DNA of 64,000 nucleotides from contig CAKNPS010000002.1 of assembly GCA_930990515.1 (NCBI GenBank), positions 124,001 to 188,000 on the forward strand, read 5' to 3'. Shown one piece after another: positions 38,001 through 48,445 of this stretch. The translations under genes and the position numbers were made by a program. This stretch comes from an uncultured Clostridia bacterium (GTDB lineage Bacteria > Bacillota > Clostridia > Christensenellales > UBA1242). The stretch's first letter is position 1; every line of letters begins with the position of its first letter. The notes under the pieces were generated by a model. That model searched no databases, was not told the DNA's origin, and worked only from the letters and a program-made list of their open reading frames with translations.

Positions 38001-41000
38001 CCACTCCGCCAACAACAGAAATTAGATTTAGATTGAACGAAACATTCTTAAATGGACTTTCTCAAACTGCAAGACAGTCTTTGTTTACCACTGTTTCAGG
38101 TGGAACACCAACAACGATTGGTATGATTACCCTTAAATCTGACACTGGTGAGCAAGGCGAAAACTATAACTATGATGCTCAAAACATTGGGGCAATTCAA
38201 GTAAACACACCATTTGCAGAAGATTTTGAATTGGTTTTTGACATTTATGATGATTATAATATTGTCAACATTCAACTCACATTAACCATTGGAAGAAATA
38301 TTCAATATGCTGACAACTTTAGTTCATATTCAGAAGAGTATCTTGATTATTTAACTTATGGAGAAAGCGGAAACACTGCAAGAAAACTAGTTTTCGGTGG
38401 AGATAGAATTTCTTTAAATACATATTTGCCTATTAGTTATATTCATGGCGATGAAGGAACTGTGCAATGGTCAGAAGGAAACACCCTTCTTTATGTTAAT
38501 GACACACTTGTGCCGGTTGGAAGTTCTTCAAATGGTATTGGTTTGATTTCAGAAGGTAATGAAGTTTATTTGACTTTCGACGATGTTAAAACTCTTACAA
38601 CTGTGGAAATAACTTTGTATTATAGTCGTCAGAGCGACTATTCACTACGAGTTGCTTTAGGTTTTGTCATTAATCCAAATTACTTACTCATTCAAACACA
38701 AAACTTTGTTGACTTATCTAGACTTTCTGACACAGAATATTATGGCCTTTCCAATTTCTATGAATTATATAATGCTAAAGAATATATAGATTATTACATA
38801 TTAGAAAAGACACAAGATAGGCCGACCGCAATTAACTTTAATGACAATGTTCAATACGGTATGACAAATGTTTACTTCACGATTGAAGCGAACGGACTTT
38901 TACAAGTTGGGGCTTATGATGGAGATAGCATTATTTCTGGCACTGAGTTAATTGGAAATACTGGAGAAAGATTGTTATACAAAGCAAGTCCATTTAAAGC
39001 GCCGCTTGGGGCAGTTGTCAATGCGAACATTAATCTGATGTATCATACAGATTCAGGAAATGTTGATTGTGAATTTATCTTCCTTGATGAAGATAACATT
39101 CAACTTGCTTGTTCAACATTCAATTTTGAAGTTGGCTATGGGGAAAGTGTTGAAAGCATAATTCAAAACATCTTTAATGAAAATTCAGTTTTAGGACAAG
39201 ATTATAATGTTCTTGAGAACGATGGAGAATATGTTTTAGTTCTACTTGAATATAACACTTATCAACTCAATGATGGTTGGACTGCAGTTTCTGACAGCAA
39301 TCTTCTTCCTTTCCAAAACAATCAACTTTCTGTAAGTCAACTTACAGTCTTTAACACTAGTGCAAACTTAACATTTACATATAATCAAGAAGATAGTATT
39401 TATGTTGATGTTCGTTTAACTAAGGTTGGTTTAATATATGTGGCTTATGAAAAGAATTATAATGGCGAAGACAACACTGAAGATGATTTTGCTTTTGATG
39501 ATATCACAACTGATGCAACTGGAGAAAGTGAACTTAATGCTTTCTTTGAAAATATGGCAGAATTAGGTATTTATGATTCTTACATTGCTGGAAATAGTTA
39601 TCAAATTGTCTTCAATGAATTTGATGAAAGTGTTACCAAACCATCACATAATGCTGACAATAATTATGGTTTCTATTATAGGTCTGCAACTGATGAAGAC
39701 ACTTCAGTTTCATTAGTAACTCCAATATTGTCTGTATATTCAGTAACAAGTGGTTATGAAGATTTGATTTCAGTAAGCGGTACTTCCATTATTCTTAACT
39801 CTTTCGTAAGCACAGGCGAAGATGTTTTTGCAGTCTTAGAGTTAACATTAAACACAACACTTTCTGGAAACAATATCACTTATGTAATGTATTACCGAAT
39901 TAAAATTGAACCAAACTTTACTCTTGGGAATGTTACTTATCCATATAATAGTAATGCTGAATATGTTCAAGATGCGTCATTTACAATAGATTTTGAAAAG
40001 CCTTTCACATCTCAAGATGCATCACTTGCAAATGTTGGAAAGACTCGTTTTGCTGAACTTGTTAATACAGACTTAGATGTGACAACAATTGAAGGTTTGA
40101 GCTTCAAATATTCTATTTATGAAGTTATAGTTAATGGAGAAACAAGTTCTGACTATTCTTCAGTGCTAAGCCTTTCTATTGACGAAAACACAGGTATTTT
40201 ACAAGCAGAAGTTTTGGATACAGATGCAAATATTACCATTAGAATTGCTAAGACTTACTTAATTAATGACATTCAAGTTGTTCGTTCTCAAAGAATATAC
40301 ACTATCATTTATAATGGTATTCCTACTTATATTCCTACTGTAGAAAAAATTGATGGTGAAGATTTAATTGAACTTGATAAGATTGATGGAAATTATCAAG
40401 ATGACGATATATCTATTAATGGCACATACAACTATCAAATCACAATTCAAGAAAAAATTGGAGATGTTCAAAGACCTACTGTAGATGTTTATGCTCATAT
40501 CACATCAGTTAAGTCTGGCTATACAATTCAAGATTATTTATATGAATTTGTTAAACTTGCAGACCAAGAAACTCTTAATCGCTTAATTAGTTCAAATGAT
40601 GGAAGCGGTAATATTTCTTATACACTTGGAACCTCATTCACTTTTGAAGACGCAACGGGAACAACTGGAAACTATGTCACTATTTTAGAAGGCGAGAGTG
40701 TTGACGCTGACAGATATGCAGTAATTTTTGACGAAATAACTATAGATGGGGTTGAAGGTTATGTTGTAGTCTTCAATTATAGAAACGGAGATAGTATTTC
40801 TCAAGTTTCAAATGGAGATTACTTCTTCTTGCCAAAAGAAAGAGTAAACTACTTTGATTTTAGAAGTGGTTCGACAAATGGTGTGTTCAACTTAACTTTC
40901 TTGACAAAAGACGAAATTAAAGAAAATGGAGAATTTTCAATTGGCGTTTACACAACCTATTTAAACCTTTTTGATATCAACTTTAGTATGGACGGTGGTT

Positions 41001-44000
41001 ATGTTATCAATTATGCTCAAGACTTTACAACCCCAGTAAGCAGTGGAAACGATTATAGTATTACTAGATTTATTACATCAATAAACAAAGATACAGTTGA
41101 TGTTTATGACGAATTTAGATTTACAATTAATAATGATGACGAAAATCGCGTAATTCTTTCAGGAACAGGCAGAAACACAACCTTCCATGTTGCTCACACT
41201 CAAGAAGATTTTACTGTTGAAGTTTTGGCTGAACGCGTGGTTAATGAAAATGTTTTGACAATTCCTGAAAACACATCAGACCCAATTCAAATTTATACAA
41301 ATTACAGCGATGAACAATTTGCTAGTTCATATTCAATAAGCGATATTGTTTTTGAAAACTTTACTTATGCTACAAGTGATGTAACAATTGGAGATGTAAG
41401 TTATACTAGAATTGATTTAAGCGAAGAACGATTAATTTCAACAACAACTGGTTCAACTGTTAGTTTGACAACTTTCTATATTTTAGATAGTGATGTTGAA
41501 AGTGTTGGTGGCATAACAACTCAAGAAAACTTTATGTATCAATTCTATTTCACATTGAACTTCACTTCTTCAAATGCTATTTCTGTGGGACAAACAATTA
41601 CTTATCAAGAAAGTGAAAATGTGGAAGGAATAAGATATTCTCAAAACACCATTGAACTGAACCTATCAGATGTTTCTTCTTCCCTTTACAATGCAATTGT
41701 AAGCAATTTTGAAGTTTTCAGAACTTCTGGAAATATTCAAGATAGCCTAACCTTTGAAAATGGTTCAAGCATGGAAACAATTCAACTTGAAAATGTTGGC
41801 GAAACCACAGAACGAGAAGAAAACTTTGTCATTCAATATCGCTTTGGACAAAATGGTGGAGATGTTATTTATACATTTAATTTGAGATATGTTTTTGAAA
41901 TTGAACCAAATGTGACAATTTCTTCAAATTATCCAACTCCAGATACGACTGTTTCAGAAGAAGAAAGAATGACAGAAGAGTATTTAGATAACGGAGCAGA
42001 AATTACTGATTTCTTTAACACTCAAGCAAGTTTCACAACCAGCGATGCACTTTCAAGATTTGACATAAGAAGAAAAGATATGGCAAAGAATGGAAGTGAT
42101 GCTTTTGAAAATTCTTATACTTATGACTACACTCTTGACATCACCACAATCACAAATGTTAGCCTTGTTGTTAATGGTGTGACATACACTGACCCAACTG
42201 AGATTGGAACTGGAATTATTGGAGAAGATGCAGAAGGAAAAATTTCTCTTCCAACCTTCAATTTAACATTCAACTTAAGAAACACTGGCACTTCTGGTCG
42301 AGTTTTGTTTACATTACAAATCAACAATGTGACAGCAACTTATAGTGTTGTTGTTAGCAACAATGACGTTGTAACAATTGAAACAAACCCAATTTCCACA
42401 GTGAAAGATTATGAAGAAGTGTTTGCAGAAGATATTGCAACTTATGACAACAACAAATTGTTTAGTTATGGCAGAATTTTAAGATATAATTTCTTAGAAA
42501 ACACATCTGGAACATATTACCTACGCTTTAATCAATATACTGGAGAAGAAATCACAGGTTACTTAATCCGTCCAGTAACAGTAACAACAAGAAGTGTTGA
42601 TGTTCTTGAAGATTTAGGAAATTCCTATGACGGATATGAGTTTGATGGAGTTTATCGCTCAAATACTGATGCCATAAATCGTTATGATGTCATTGACTGG
42701 GCAACACTATTTAGTCGTCAACCAGAAATTACAAGCAGGATTATTCTTCTATATGCAGGTCAAGAAATTAAGAATAATGTGGCGGTAGTAAATCTTTCAT
42801 TAAATGCAGATAATGGTTTTAAGAGTATGAACGATATCACTTTTGATGCAACTCAAGTTTCAAGCACATCAAGATATTATATCGGTTACACTTTAACTCG
42901 CGATACAACATCTCAACTTCATACCACAAATTATTCTTATAGAATTAGATTAAATGTTCGTTTTGAAGTAACATCAGATGCAACTTCTCACTACGAAACA
43001 ATCGAAGTTCAAGAAGGTAGTGTAAGTTTGTGGTCGTTTGCTAACCTTGGCATTGTTGATGCAAAAACTGGAAGTTCGATAACTGCCAGCGATATTGGAA
43101 TTACTCGCCAAATTGACCTAGAAGTTTATGGTGTAAGTAGAGCATTAGTAAATAATTCTGAAGATAGCCTAACACAAGAAGCATGGAATGTTCATACTTC
43201 ACTTATAAGAAGTGGACATAGCACAGGACTTGTTCCAAGATATGGTGAAACAATTAATTCTGACCATACATTTGGAAATGGTGGACTTGTTACAGGCGAA
43301 ACACAAGAAGCAAATTACTTGTCATTAAATGCCGGTGATGAGTATGGCTCAAATTGGCAGATAATTCCTAATGGTGCGGCTGCTGACGGCAATTATGTAA
43401 TGGTAAGAATTACATATACAACCTATCTTGATAGAGATAGACAAACCCCAGTTTCAGTTAGTGCAAATTTAAGATTTTTGATTATGCCATCATATAGCAT
43501 TTCATTCAAGAGCGACACACAATCAAATGATTATGCTTTTGTTTCTGATTTAATGGAAATTGACGGGGAAATGATGGTAACAAACTATGGTGACCCTTAT
43601 GTAATCAGAAATAATTCTGCAAGCACATTAAATCATTACTTATATTCACCGCTTGTTGAGGACCCAATTTGGAGAGTAACATTAAATGACAATAACTATG
43701 GATATATCTTTGATTATTCAATTCCAATCTATGACACATCAAGCGAATATAATGGTTATACCAATTTAATGTCATTTAATGGAGAAGATCCTGACAACTT
43801 ATGGATAGGAGAAAAAGAAGGAGAATCTGCTACTGACTGGTTAAATAACCCGGCAATCACAACTTATGGTTCAGGTAATGACATAACTTCAAATTCTAAT
43901 GTATTTTTCAACATTGAACAAATCGATTTAGGAGATAAAAACTTCTATATTGATATGATTGATAACTATGGATTTAGAGTTCGTATGTATTTCCGTCTTG

Positions 44001-47000
44001 AAGCAGATATAACCCCAATCATTTATAACACAAACACAACTTTAGTGACAGAAGGGGCGTCTGCACAAATTGGTGCGGCATATAGAGAAGTAACATTCCA
44101 AGGTGGAACTATTAATGATTTAACACCAATAGGAGAACTTGTAGGAGATCTTGGTTCGGGTTCATTTACGTATGATTATTCTTACACAATTACTGGAAGT
44201 GATCCAATTGTGATTACACACCTTAATGGTGATGTTATTGGGACATATTATGATCCTAATTCTACTGATGCTACCGAAACTACTTCTCCATTTGATATTC
44301 TCTACACATACACAACAAATGAAGAAGGTGAAAACGTTACTTATGCTTCAAACAACTTTAAAGATTTTGAGTCTTATACACCAGCATCATATAATGTATA
44401 CTTAAGAATAAAAAACATAAATGATGATGGTTTGTTGTTCGGCGTAGCCACAAAAAATGCTGATGGTGAATTAAGTAATACAATTGCACCAAACCAAATC
44501 ATTTATTCAACAACAACTCTTCCAAGTTACGGAGATGGAACATCACTGCAATTTACAATTGGCGGACTTACTGTCAATGCTTATTCAACAAATGTTATTC
44601 CGGCAATTAGTGATAATTCATTCTTGTCAAGTGGACTAGACGAAAATTCTGAATCTAATGTTCAAGACATTAAAATCTCAGATGTTTGGTTTGAAGTGGA
44701 ATATAACGGAGAAATTGAAAGAGTTGATATATCTCAAACTGATAAAAAGAATTTAGCACTTGTTTCTGCGGGAACTCAAAATAGTGATAGAATAATTTAT
44801 AAAGATGATGATATTTCCACTGCGATAAATCCTTCAAATGCTGAAACATTCACAATTCCACATTTCTCAGGAAAATATTACGGGACCAACACAACAATCA
44901 ATAATGTTGTGATGGTTGTTAACTTCAGTTCAGCAACCGACGATAATGCTTCAAATGGTGCACAACTCAGACAAACATTGTCAATAACAAGAACACCTTA
45001 CGGAACTCTTAACATTGACTCTTTGGCAGATAGAGATAGCATTTCTTATGATGACTTTGAAATTCCACAAACTGGTTCATCAACTGGAGATGGTTCAGAT
45101 GTTAGTGTTAATGTCTATAATGACACTGTTGAAATTGAACTTATGCCTTCAGAATCTCTTGAATATGCAGTTGTTCAAGGAGTAAAAACATCATTAGATG
45201 AAAGTGATAATATTACTTTTAAACCACTCACAAACGATAGAGATTATGGACAGAGAGAACAAATTAGACTATCAACAACAGATAATTATTTATCTGATAA
45301 TACTTTAAACACAAAATATACATTAATTATTAGAAATGCATCTTCAAATAATTTTAAAGTTAAGTATTTTAGTGAAGAAGAAACTGCTGATGCTGAGAAT
45401 AGCAATATGTATTTCTACAATATTACACTTTCACAATTTAGTAATAACAATTCAAATTCTATAACATTTAATATTGAAGATGTTTCTGAACTTAATCAAT
45501 CAAATTACGTTACAAGATATTTCTATACAATCATAGAAGCAAATTATGGTGAAGAAAAAGGGACAGAATATTATCAACAAAATGAATCATTTAGACTATA
45601 TCCACGATTTAGTCAAATAACATCAAATCAAACTTCCACACTTGGCTTTGTTGTTAATGATTACTATAGAGTTGGAACATCAACCAATTACTATTATGTA
45701 ATTTCTCCAACAAGTTGGGCAGGAAATGACCACTTGAACTATTATGATTATATCAACACTGGAGTTTTAGGTGGAGGCGAAACTGCAAGTTTGTTAAATT
45801 ATGCAATAGCAAATCAACCTTACATTTTCACTTTCTCTGTTGATACTGGTGGTAGCATTGATGCCAACGGAACAATCTACACAACATCAAACTTCAGAAT
45901 TGGGACTGACACCATAAGAGTTTATGTCAGAATGAGAGTTTCTGGCATTGATGGACAATTTAATGATACTGACGGAATACTTCTAAATGATACCTATATT
46001 GAATTTACATTAAGAAATTCGTCGCCATCGGCACCATTCGTTACAGCAGACTCAAATCAAATTTATGTTGTGGGAGCAAACAGTGAAACATCAACAGGAG
46101 CCGATTCTTCACTTATCATATTAAATAAGGGAGAAAGCATTTCTCGATGTGGCTCAGCAAGTGAGACAATTAGGAATATTGTAACAACCGGTGCTACAAA
46201 TGTTGGAACATACCTTGTTTCACACAATGAAAACTTTAATTTTGCCGAAAGGTTTGATTCTATTAAATCAAACGGAGCGAACAATTCTTTCAAGATTGTT
46301 CAAGAAAATTCTTCAAGCACATCTTATTTATCTCCAAACTATAATTCTTCTTATCAATATACTAATAGTGGCAGTTACTTAAGTATGTTTGTGGAAATTT
46401 ATAGGGTTGGTTCTGCAATCAATTATAGAGTTTTCACTGCAACAATTCTCTCGTATGATGAAGCATTACAAAACATTTATTCTGCTGAATATTCCACATC
46501 AAGCGGAGCGACATCTTCAACCTTTAAACAAAATGAAGGAAACAATGTTCTCACTCTTCAAGTTGGAGAAACAGCACGAGAAATTAGTGGTAAATTCTAT
46601 GACCTAAAATCTGGAAAAGAAATTGTTGAAACAATCTTGAATAGCGATAGTGGTAATGCGGTAGATAGTGAGAACAATCCTATTCTTGAAACAGAAACGC
46701 AAATCACTTTTGCAGAATATCTCAATCAGGCTGGAGTTATTGAAACAAAAGACATAATTGTTTTAAGTGGCTCGATAGTAAGTTACTATAGAATTACTTT
46801 CTACAAATACACTTTAGGCGAAAACTTTGAAGTTTCATTTATGCCAAATAGAACTTACAGACTTTCAAATCTTTTGCCAAGTGGAACTTATTATCAAATT
46901 GATGATCAATTTAGGGAAAGTACAACCACATTAGAAAATTATTCTTCAGTGCCTAATGTTGAACAACAAGAAGTTTACTATGTTTATAGTGGAAACACTT

Positions 47001-48445
47001 TAACAAAATATAATGTTACATTCAAACTTTATAATTCTCAAAATGCTTATAATTTAACCACATGGGTAGAACAAGACAACGCAAATGAAGCATTAGAAAA
47101 CACAGCAACAATCTCTGTCGCTGGCGATGGCGGACTGTTTGAGAAATTGGGATATTCAAATGTTACATTTAATGAAGAAAATTCTACCTTCACAAATGGA
47201 ACAACGGAATATAAGATTTACGAAATTTTGAATGAAACAACTTCAAATAGACTTCAACCAATCACATCAAATTCTTATGTAATTAACGATGTCGAAAAAA
47301 TTATAGAGGAAGATGGCACAGTTTCTTATAAATATAATCCATGGCTTAGCATTTTAAGAAACTTCTTTGTGGAAGTGATTAAAACATCTCAAAGTTCAGA
47401 TAATACCGAAGTTTCAACAACTTTTAATAGATACAATTTAACATTCTATAAATATGTTCAAGAAGTAAATATTAGTGCGGTTACTTCTTACACTGCTCAA
47501 TTCATGCTTAGAAACTTGGACAGTTTAGTTCTTAAAGAGTTAGGACAACAACAAGGCACCAGCGTAACTTGGTGGATATATCTTGCAAATGGAACACTTA
47601 ATTCCACAACATATATTTCCATTTTAGAGAATAATGTTATTGATGGAAAATACGATACTTCAGGACAAGAATTCTATGTTATCGTTGGAGATGCATATTA
47701 CAAGATTAATCTTGACATCACTTGTGCGGCTGCAACATCTTCACTTAGAGCATTTGTGGTAAATCAAGATTTAAGTGCAACAACAGATTTAGAAAGCATC
47801 AATTTGCATACATTTTTAGATGATGGAACGGTTTCAAGCCAAGAAAGTTTAATTCAATTTATTAATAGAAACATTGGTTTACCAACAACAAATGGAACAT
47901 TCCAAGTTAATGACATAGAATTTTATAACTACTCGCCAAATAGTTATGCATTTGATGTCGAAGATGTAGTAAGCACAGTTGACCTTTCTGGAAACTTGCC
48001 ATTTGCAAAATCTTATAACTTTGTTTATAAGGTAAACTATACAATTAACACAAATCAAACATACGTACTTTATGCTATTCTAAATATTGTGTTTGTTGTT
48101 CAAGAAAATCCAATCAATAGAACATATTTCTTTGATGGAACGATTTCTGGAAGCACATTTGACCTTAACACCATAACCACACAAGTAAGACAGAAATTTA
48201 ACATTGCTTCAACATTTATAACTTATTATCAAGACATTAGTGATGTGGAAAATCCAGTGGAATATACTGATAATAAAATCAATTTAACTGAAGAAGAAAG
48301 AAGTGAAAACTATATTCTTAAGGAATTATATATAAGAATTTTAAATTCAGAAAGTGTTGAAACTTTTGAAAAAATCATTCTTATTCTTGAAAATACAAAT
48401 ATAATTTCAACTTCAAATCTAGTTACTTACGGAGGTGGAAATTGA
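35012..48445 (+). CDS. Giant (4477 aa) membrane-anchored extracellular protein
   Basis: Single uninterrupted ORF of 13.4 kb; one N-terminal TM (VVLITIAAIIGLLGVSTFVMYLL); Ser/Thr/Asn/Tyr-rich beta-type sequence; no LPXTG at the C-terminus (NLVTYGGGN). Confidence 0.9.
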   Translation: MKKKRKVLATWKVVLITIAAIIGLLGVSTFVMYLLGYFNEEVVNPENISFVQGEEYNAETGMYEVSSDFYMTITSSTEGTTVNNVTLSLGSTMAENGYLDNGIIRVPQTVRLNTPFLVTLSTLGSDYINGGITNLRATSDNRLIAPITATIAVDVPVSEITAFIYDDGDSLETPISDNEVIVGSRFKVGVNYSPERSEFMYSGETSKMLFYSPTNNYISFDYTTQTFTANDVSAEGYSDTIRVYTFTSAETQEEFLRANSDIIDNFEALNTAALNYFGANEGSDIYRTCVITVTVKDVGVASFNITNNAFEATVDKYFNLSSNSNSPVFDGSLGVAIRDEENNILNSAYAGLVGIAIYSQNVDVKVVGGSVMQVVVTVDNATNESSYVVNELVYDENLSYLPTEEITENSTIYTYYFILPNTDSASSSANYNYRFASTSEENVNFKVALFVEGDNGYEIFYSGNSGSISDLPTVTISFEVQQEQNVYWNVDERLTIIYDSDAQISDTVDLSSQIGVPTGNVYQTVRYFIYSPTGNVVNGIENAIRYRSLASYTIGEDINLSGLDTGVNDVYLYELESSSLSAIGSINEDINLVFATVRTNADMQILNSDGEIYQTGDKYDIVSVSLPRALIIDATLRFGDMTGEVSFSSVYNNQFLYQPEGAEIGQLYVPAILYSDEVNGNDEFNITISFNNQLGISYNELQDLYNSGDLYIEFRDQNGNLSTYDDNGTTRNYFDIASLNFQGTDTITATASVTISDDFTDTVGVFYTPYLVYNNGIRTQSKVIDVTYGGENFTGFTVYAQLASDSEYYFVNQGDTRYDINEPINVSIESTGNRTITWNGTPIEDESTDRTALDILSELLSVVVFDQYGKVIYTNASSFTLQEEANKNYINIINNEIISFNSTGGTTQNTSINATINSIYGTVASETSPGTIQFSIYSAGVSRVEYDQSETVGETNYGVAENMGDVSVKKYFTLESNSIRLDSLVRVFVGTYVDEITTPPTTEIRFRLNETFLNGLSQTARQSLFTTVSGGTPTTIGMITLKSDTGEQGENYNYDAQNIGAIQVNTPFAEDFELVFDIYDDYNIVNIQLTLTIGRNIQYADNFSSYSEEYLDYLTYGESGNTARKLVFGGDRISLNTYLPISYIHGDEGTVQWSEGNTLLYVNDTLVPVGSSSNGIGLISEGNEVYLTFDDVKTLTTVEITLYYSRQSDYSLRVALGFVINPNYLLIQTQNFVDLSRLSDTEYYGLSNFYELYNAKEYIDYYILEKTQDRPTAINFNDNVQYGMTNVYFTIEANGLLQVGAYDGDSIISGTELIGNTGERLLYKASPFKAPLGAVVNANINLMYHTDSGNVDCEFIFLDEDNIQLACSTFNFEVGYGESVESIIQNIFNENSVLGQDYNVLENDGEYVLVLLEYNTYQLNDGWTAVSDSNLLPFQNNQLSVSQLTVFNTSANLTFTYNQEDSIYVDVRLTKVGLIYVAYEKNYNGEDNTEDDFAFDDITTDATGESELNAFFENMAELGIYDSYIAGNSYQIVFNEFDESVTKPSHNADNNYGFYYRSATDEDTSVSLVTPILSVYSVTSGYEDLISVSGTSIILNSFVSTGEDVFAVLELTLNTTLSGNNITYVMYYRIKIEPNFTLGNVTYPYNSNAEYVQDASFTIDFEKPFTSQDASLANVGKTRFAELVNTDLDVTTIEGLSFKYSIYEVIVNGETSSDYSSVLSLSIDENTGILQAEVLDTDANITIRIAKTYLINDIQVVRSQRIYTIIYNGIPTYIPTVEKIDGEDLIELDKIDGNYQDDDISINGTYNYQITIQEKIGDVQRPTVDVYAHITSVKSGYTIQDYLYEFVKLADQETLNRLISSNDGSGNISYTLGTSFTFEDATGTTGNYVTILEGESVDADRYAVIFDEITIDGVEGYVVVFNYRNGDSISQVSNGDYFFLPKERVNYFDFRSGSTNGVFNLTFLTKDEIKENGEFSIGVYTTYLNLFDINFSMDGGYVINYAQDFTTPVSSGNDYSITRFITSINKDTVDVYDEFRFTINNDDENRVILSGTGRNTTFHVAHTQEDFTVEVLAERVVNENVLTIPENTSDPIQIYTNYSDEQFASSYSISDIVFENFTYATSDVTIGDVSYTRIDLSEERLISTTTGSTVSLTTFYILDSDVESVGGITTQENFMYQFYFTLNFTSSNAISVGQTITYQESENVEGIRYSQNTIELNLSDVSSSLYNAIVSNFEVFRTSGNIQDSLTFENGSSMETIQLENVGETTEREENFVIQYRFGQNGGDVIYTFNLRYVFEIEPNVTISSNYPTPDTTVSEEERMTEEYLDNGAEITDFFNTQASFTTSDALSRFDIRRKDMAKNGSDAFENSYTYDYTLDITTITNVSLVVNGVTYTDPTEIGTGIIGEDAEGKISLPTFNLTFNLRNTGTSGRVLFTLQINNVTATYSVVVSNNDVVTIETNPISTVKDYEEVFAEDIATYDNNKLFSYGRILRYNFLENTSGTYYLRFNQYTGEEITGYLIRPVTVTTRSVDVLEDLGNSYDGYEFDGVYRSNTDAINRYDVIDWATLFSRQPEITSRIILLYAGQEIKNNVAVVNLSLNADNGFKSMNDITFDATQVSSTSRYYIGYTLTRDTTSQLHTTNYSYRIRLNVRFEVTSDATSHYETIEVQEGSVSLWSFANLGIVDAKTGSSITASDIGITRQIDLEVYGVSRALVNNSEDSLTQEAWNVHTSLIRSGHSTGLVPRYGETINSDHTFGNGGLVTGETQEANYLSLNAGDEYGSNWQIIPNGAAADGNYVMVRITYTTYLDRDRQTPVSVSANLRFLIMPSYSISFKSDTQSNDYAFVSDLMEIDGEMMVTNYGDPYVIRNNSASTLNHYLYSPLVEDPIWRVTLNDNNYGYIFDYSIPIYDTSSEYNGYTNLMSFNGEDPDNLWIGEKEGESATDWLNNPAITTYGSGNDITSNSNVFFNIEQIDLGDKNFYIDMIDNYGFRVRMYFRLEADITPIIYNTNTTLVTEGASAQIGAAYREVTFQGGTINDLTPIGELVGDLGSGSFTYDYSYTITGSDPIVITHLNGDVIGTYYDPNSTDATETTSPFDILYTYTTNEEGENVTYASNNFKDFESYTPASYNVYLRIKNINDDGLLFGVATKNADGELSNTIAPNQIIYSTTTLPSYGDGTSLQFTIGGLTVNAYSTNVIPAISDNSFLSSGLDENSESNVQDIKISDVWFEVEYNGEIERVDISQTDKKNLALVSAGTQNSDRIIYKDDDISTAINPSNAETFTIPHFSGKYYGTNTTINNVVMVVNFSSATDDNASNGAQLRQTLSITRTPYGTLNIDSLADRDSISYDDFEIPQTGSSTGDGSDVSVNVYNDTVEIELMPSESLEYAVVQGVKTSLDESDNITFKPLTNDRDYGQREQIRLSTTDNYLSDNTLNTKYTLIIRNASSNNFKVKYFSEEETADAENSNMYFYNITLSQFSNNNSNSITFNIEDVSELNQSNYVTRYFYTIIEANYGEEKGTEYYQQNESFRLYPRFSQITSNQTSTLGFVVNDYYRVGTSTNYYYVISPTSWAGNDHLNYYDYINTGVLGGGETASLLNYAIANQPYIFTFSVDTGGSIDANGTIYTTSNFRIGTDTIRVYVRMRVSGIDGQFNDTDGILLNDTYIEFTLRNSSPSAPFVTADSNQIYVVGANSETSTGADSSLIILNKGESISRCGSASETIRNIVTTGATNVGTYLVSHNENFNFAERFDSIKSNGANNSFKIVQENSSSTSYLSPNYNSSYQYTNSGSYLSMFVEIYRVGSAINYRVFTATILSYDEALQNIYSAEYSTSSGATSSTFKQNEGNNVLTLQVGETAREISGKFYDLKSGKEIVETILNSDSGNAVDSENNPILETETQITFAEYLNQAGVIETKDIIVLSGSIVSYYRITFYKYTLGENFEVSFMPNRTYRLSNLLPSGTYYQIDDQFRESTTTLENYSSVPNVEQQEVYYVYSGNTLTKYNVTFKLYNSQNAYNLTTWVEQDNANEALENTATISVAGDGGLFEKLGYSNVTFNEENSTFTNGTTEYKIYEILNETTSNRLQPITSNSYVINDVEKIIEEDGTVSYKYNPWLSILRNFFVEVIKTSQSSDNTEVSTTFNRYNLTFYKYVQEVNISAVTSYTAQFMLRNLDSLVLKELGQQQGTSVTWWIYLANGTLNSTTYISILENNVIDGKYDTSGQEFYVIVGDAYYKINLDITCAAATSSLRAFVVNQDLSATTDLESINLHTFLDDGTVSSQESLIQFINRNIGLPTTNGTFQVNDIEFYNYSPNSYAFDVEDVVSTVDLSGNLPFAKSYNFVYKVNYTINTNQTYVLYAILNIVFVVQENPINRTYFFDGTISGSTFDLNTITTQVRQKFNIASTFITYYQDISDVENPVEYTDNKINLTEEERSENYILKELYIRILNSESVETFEKIILILENTNIISTSNLVTYGGGN

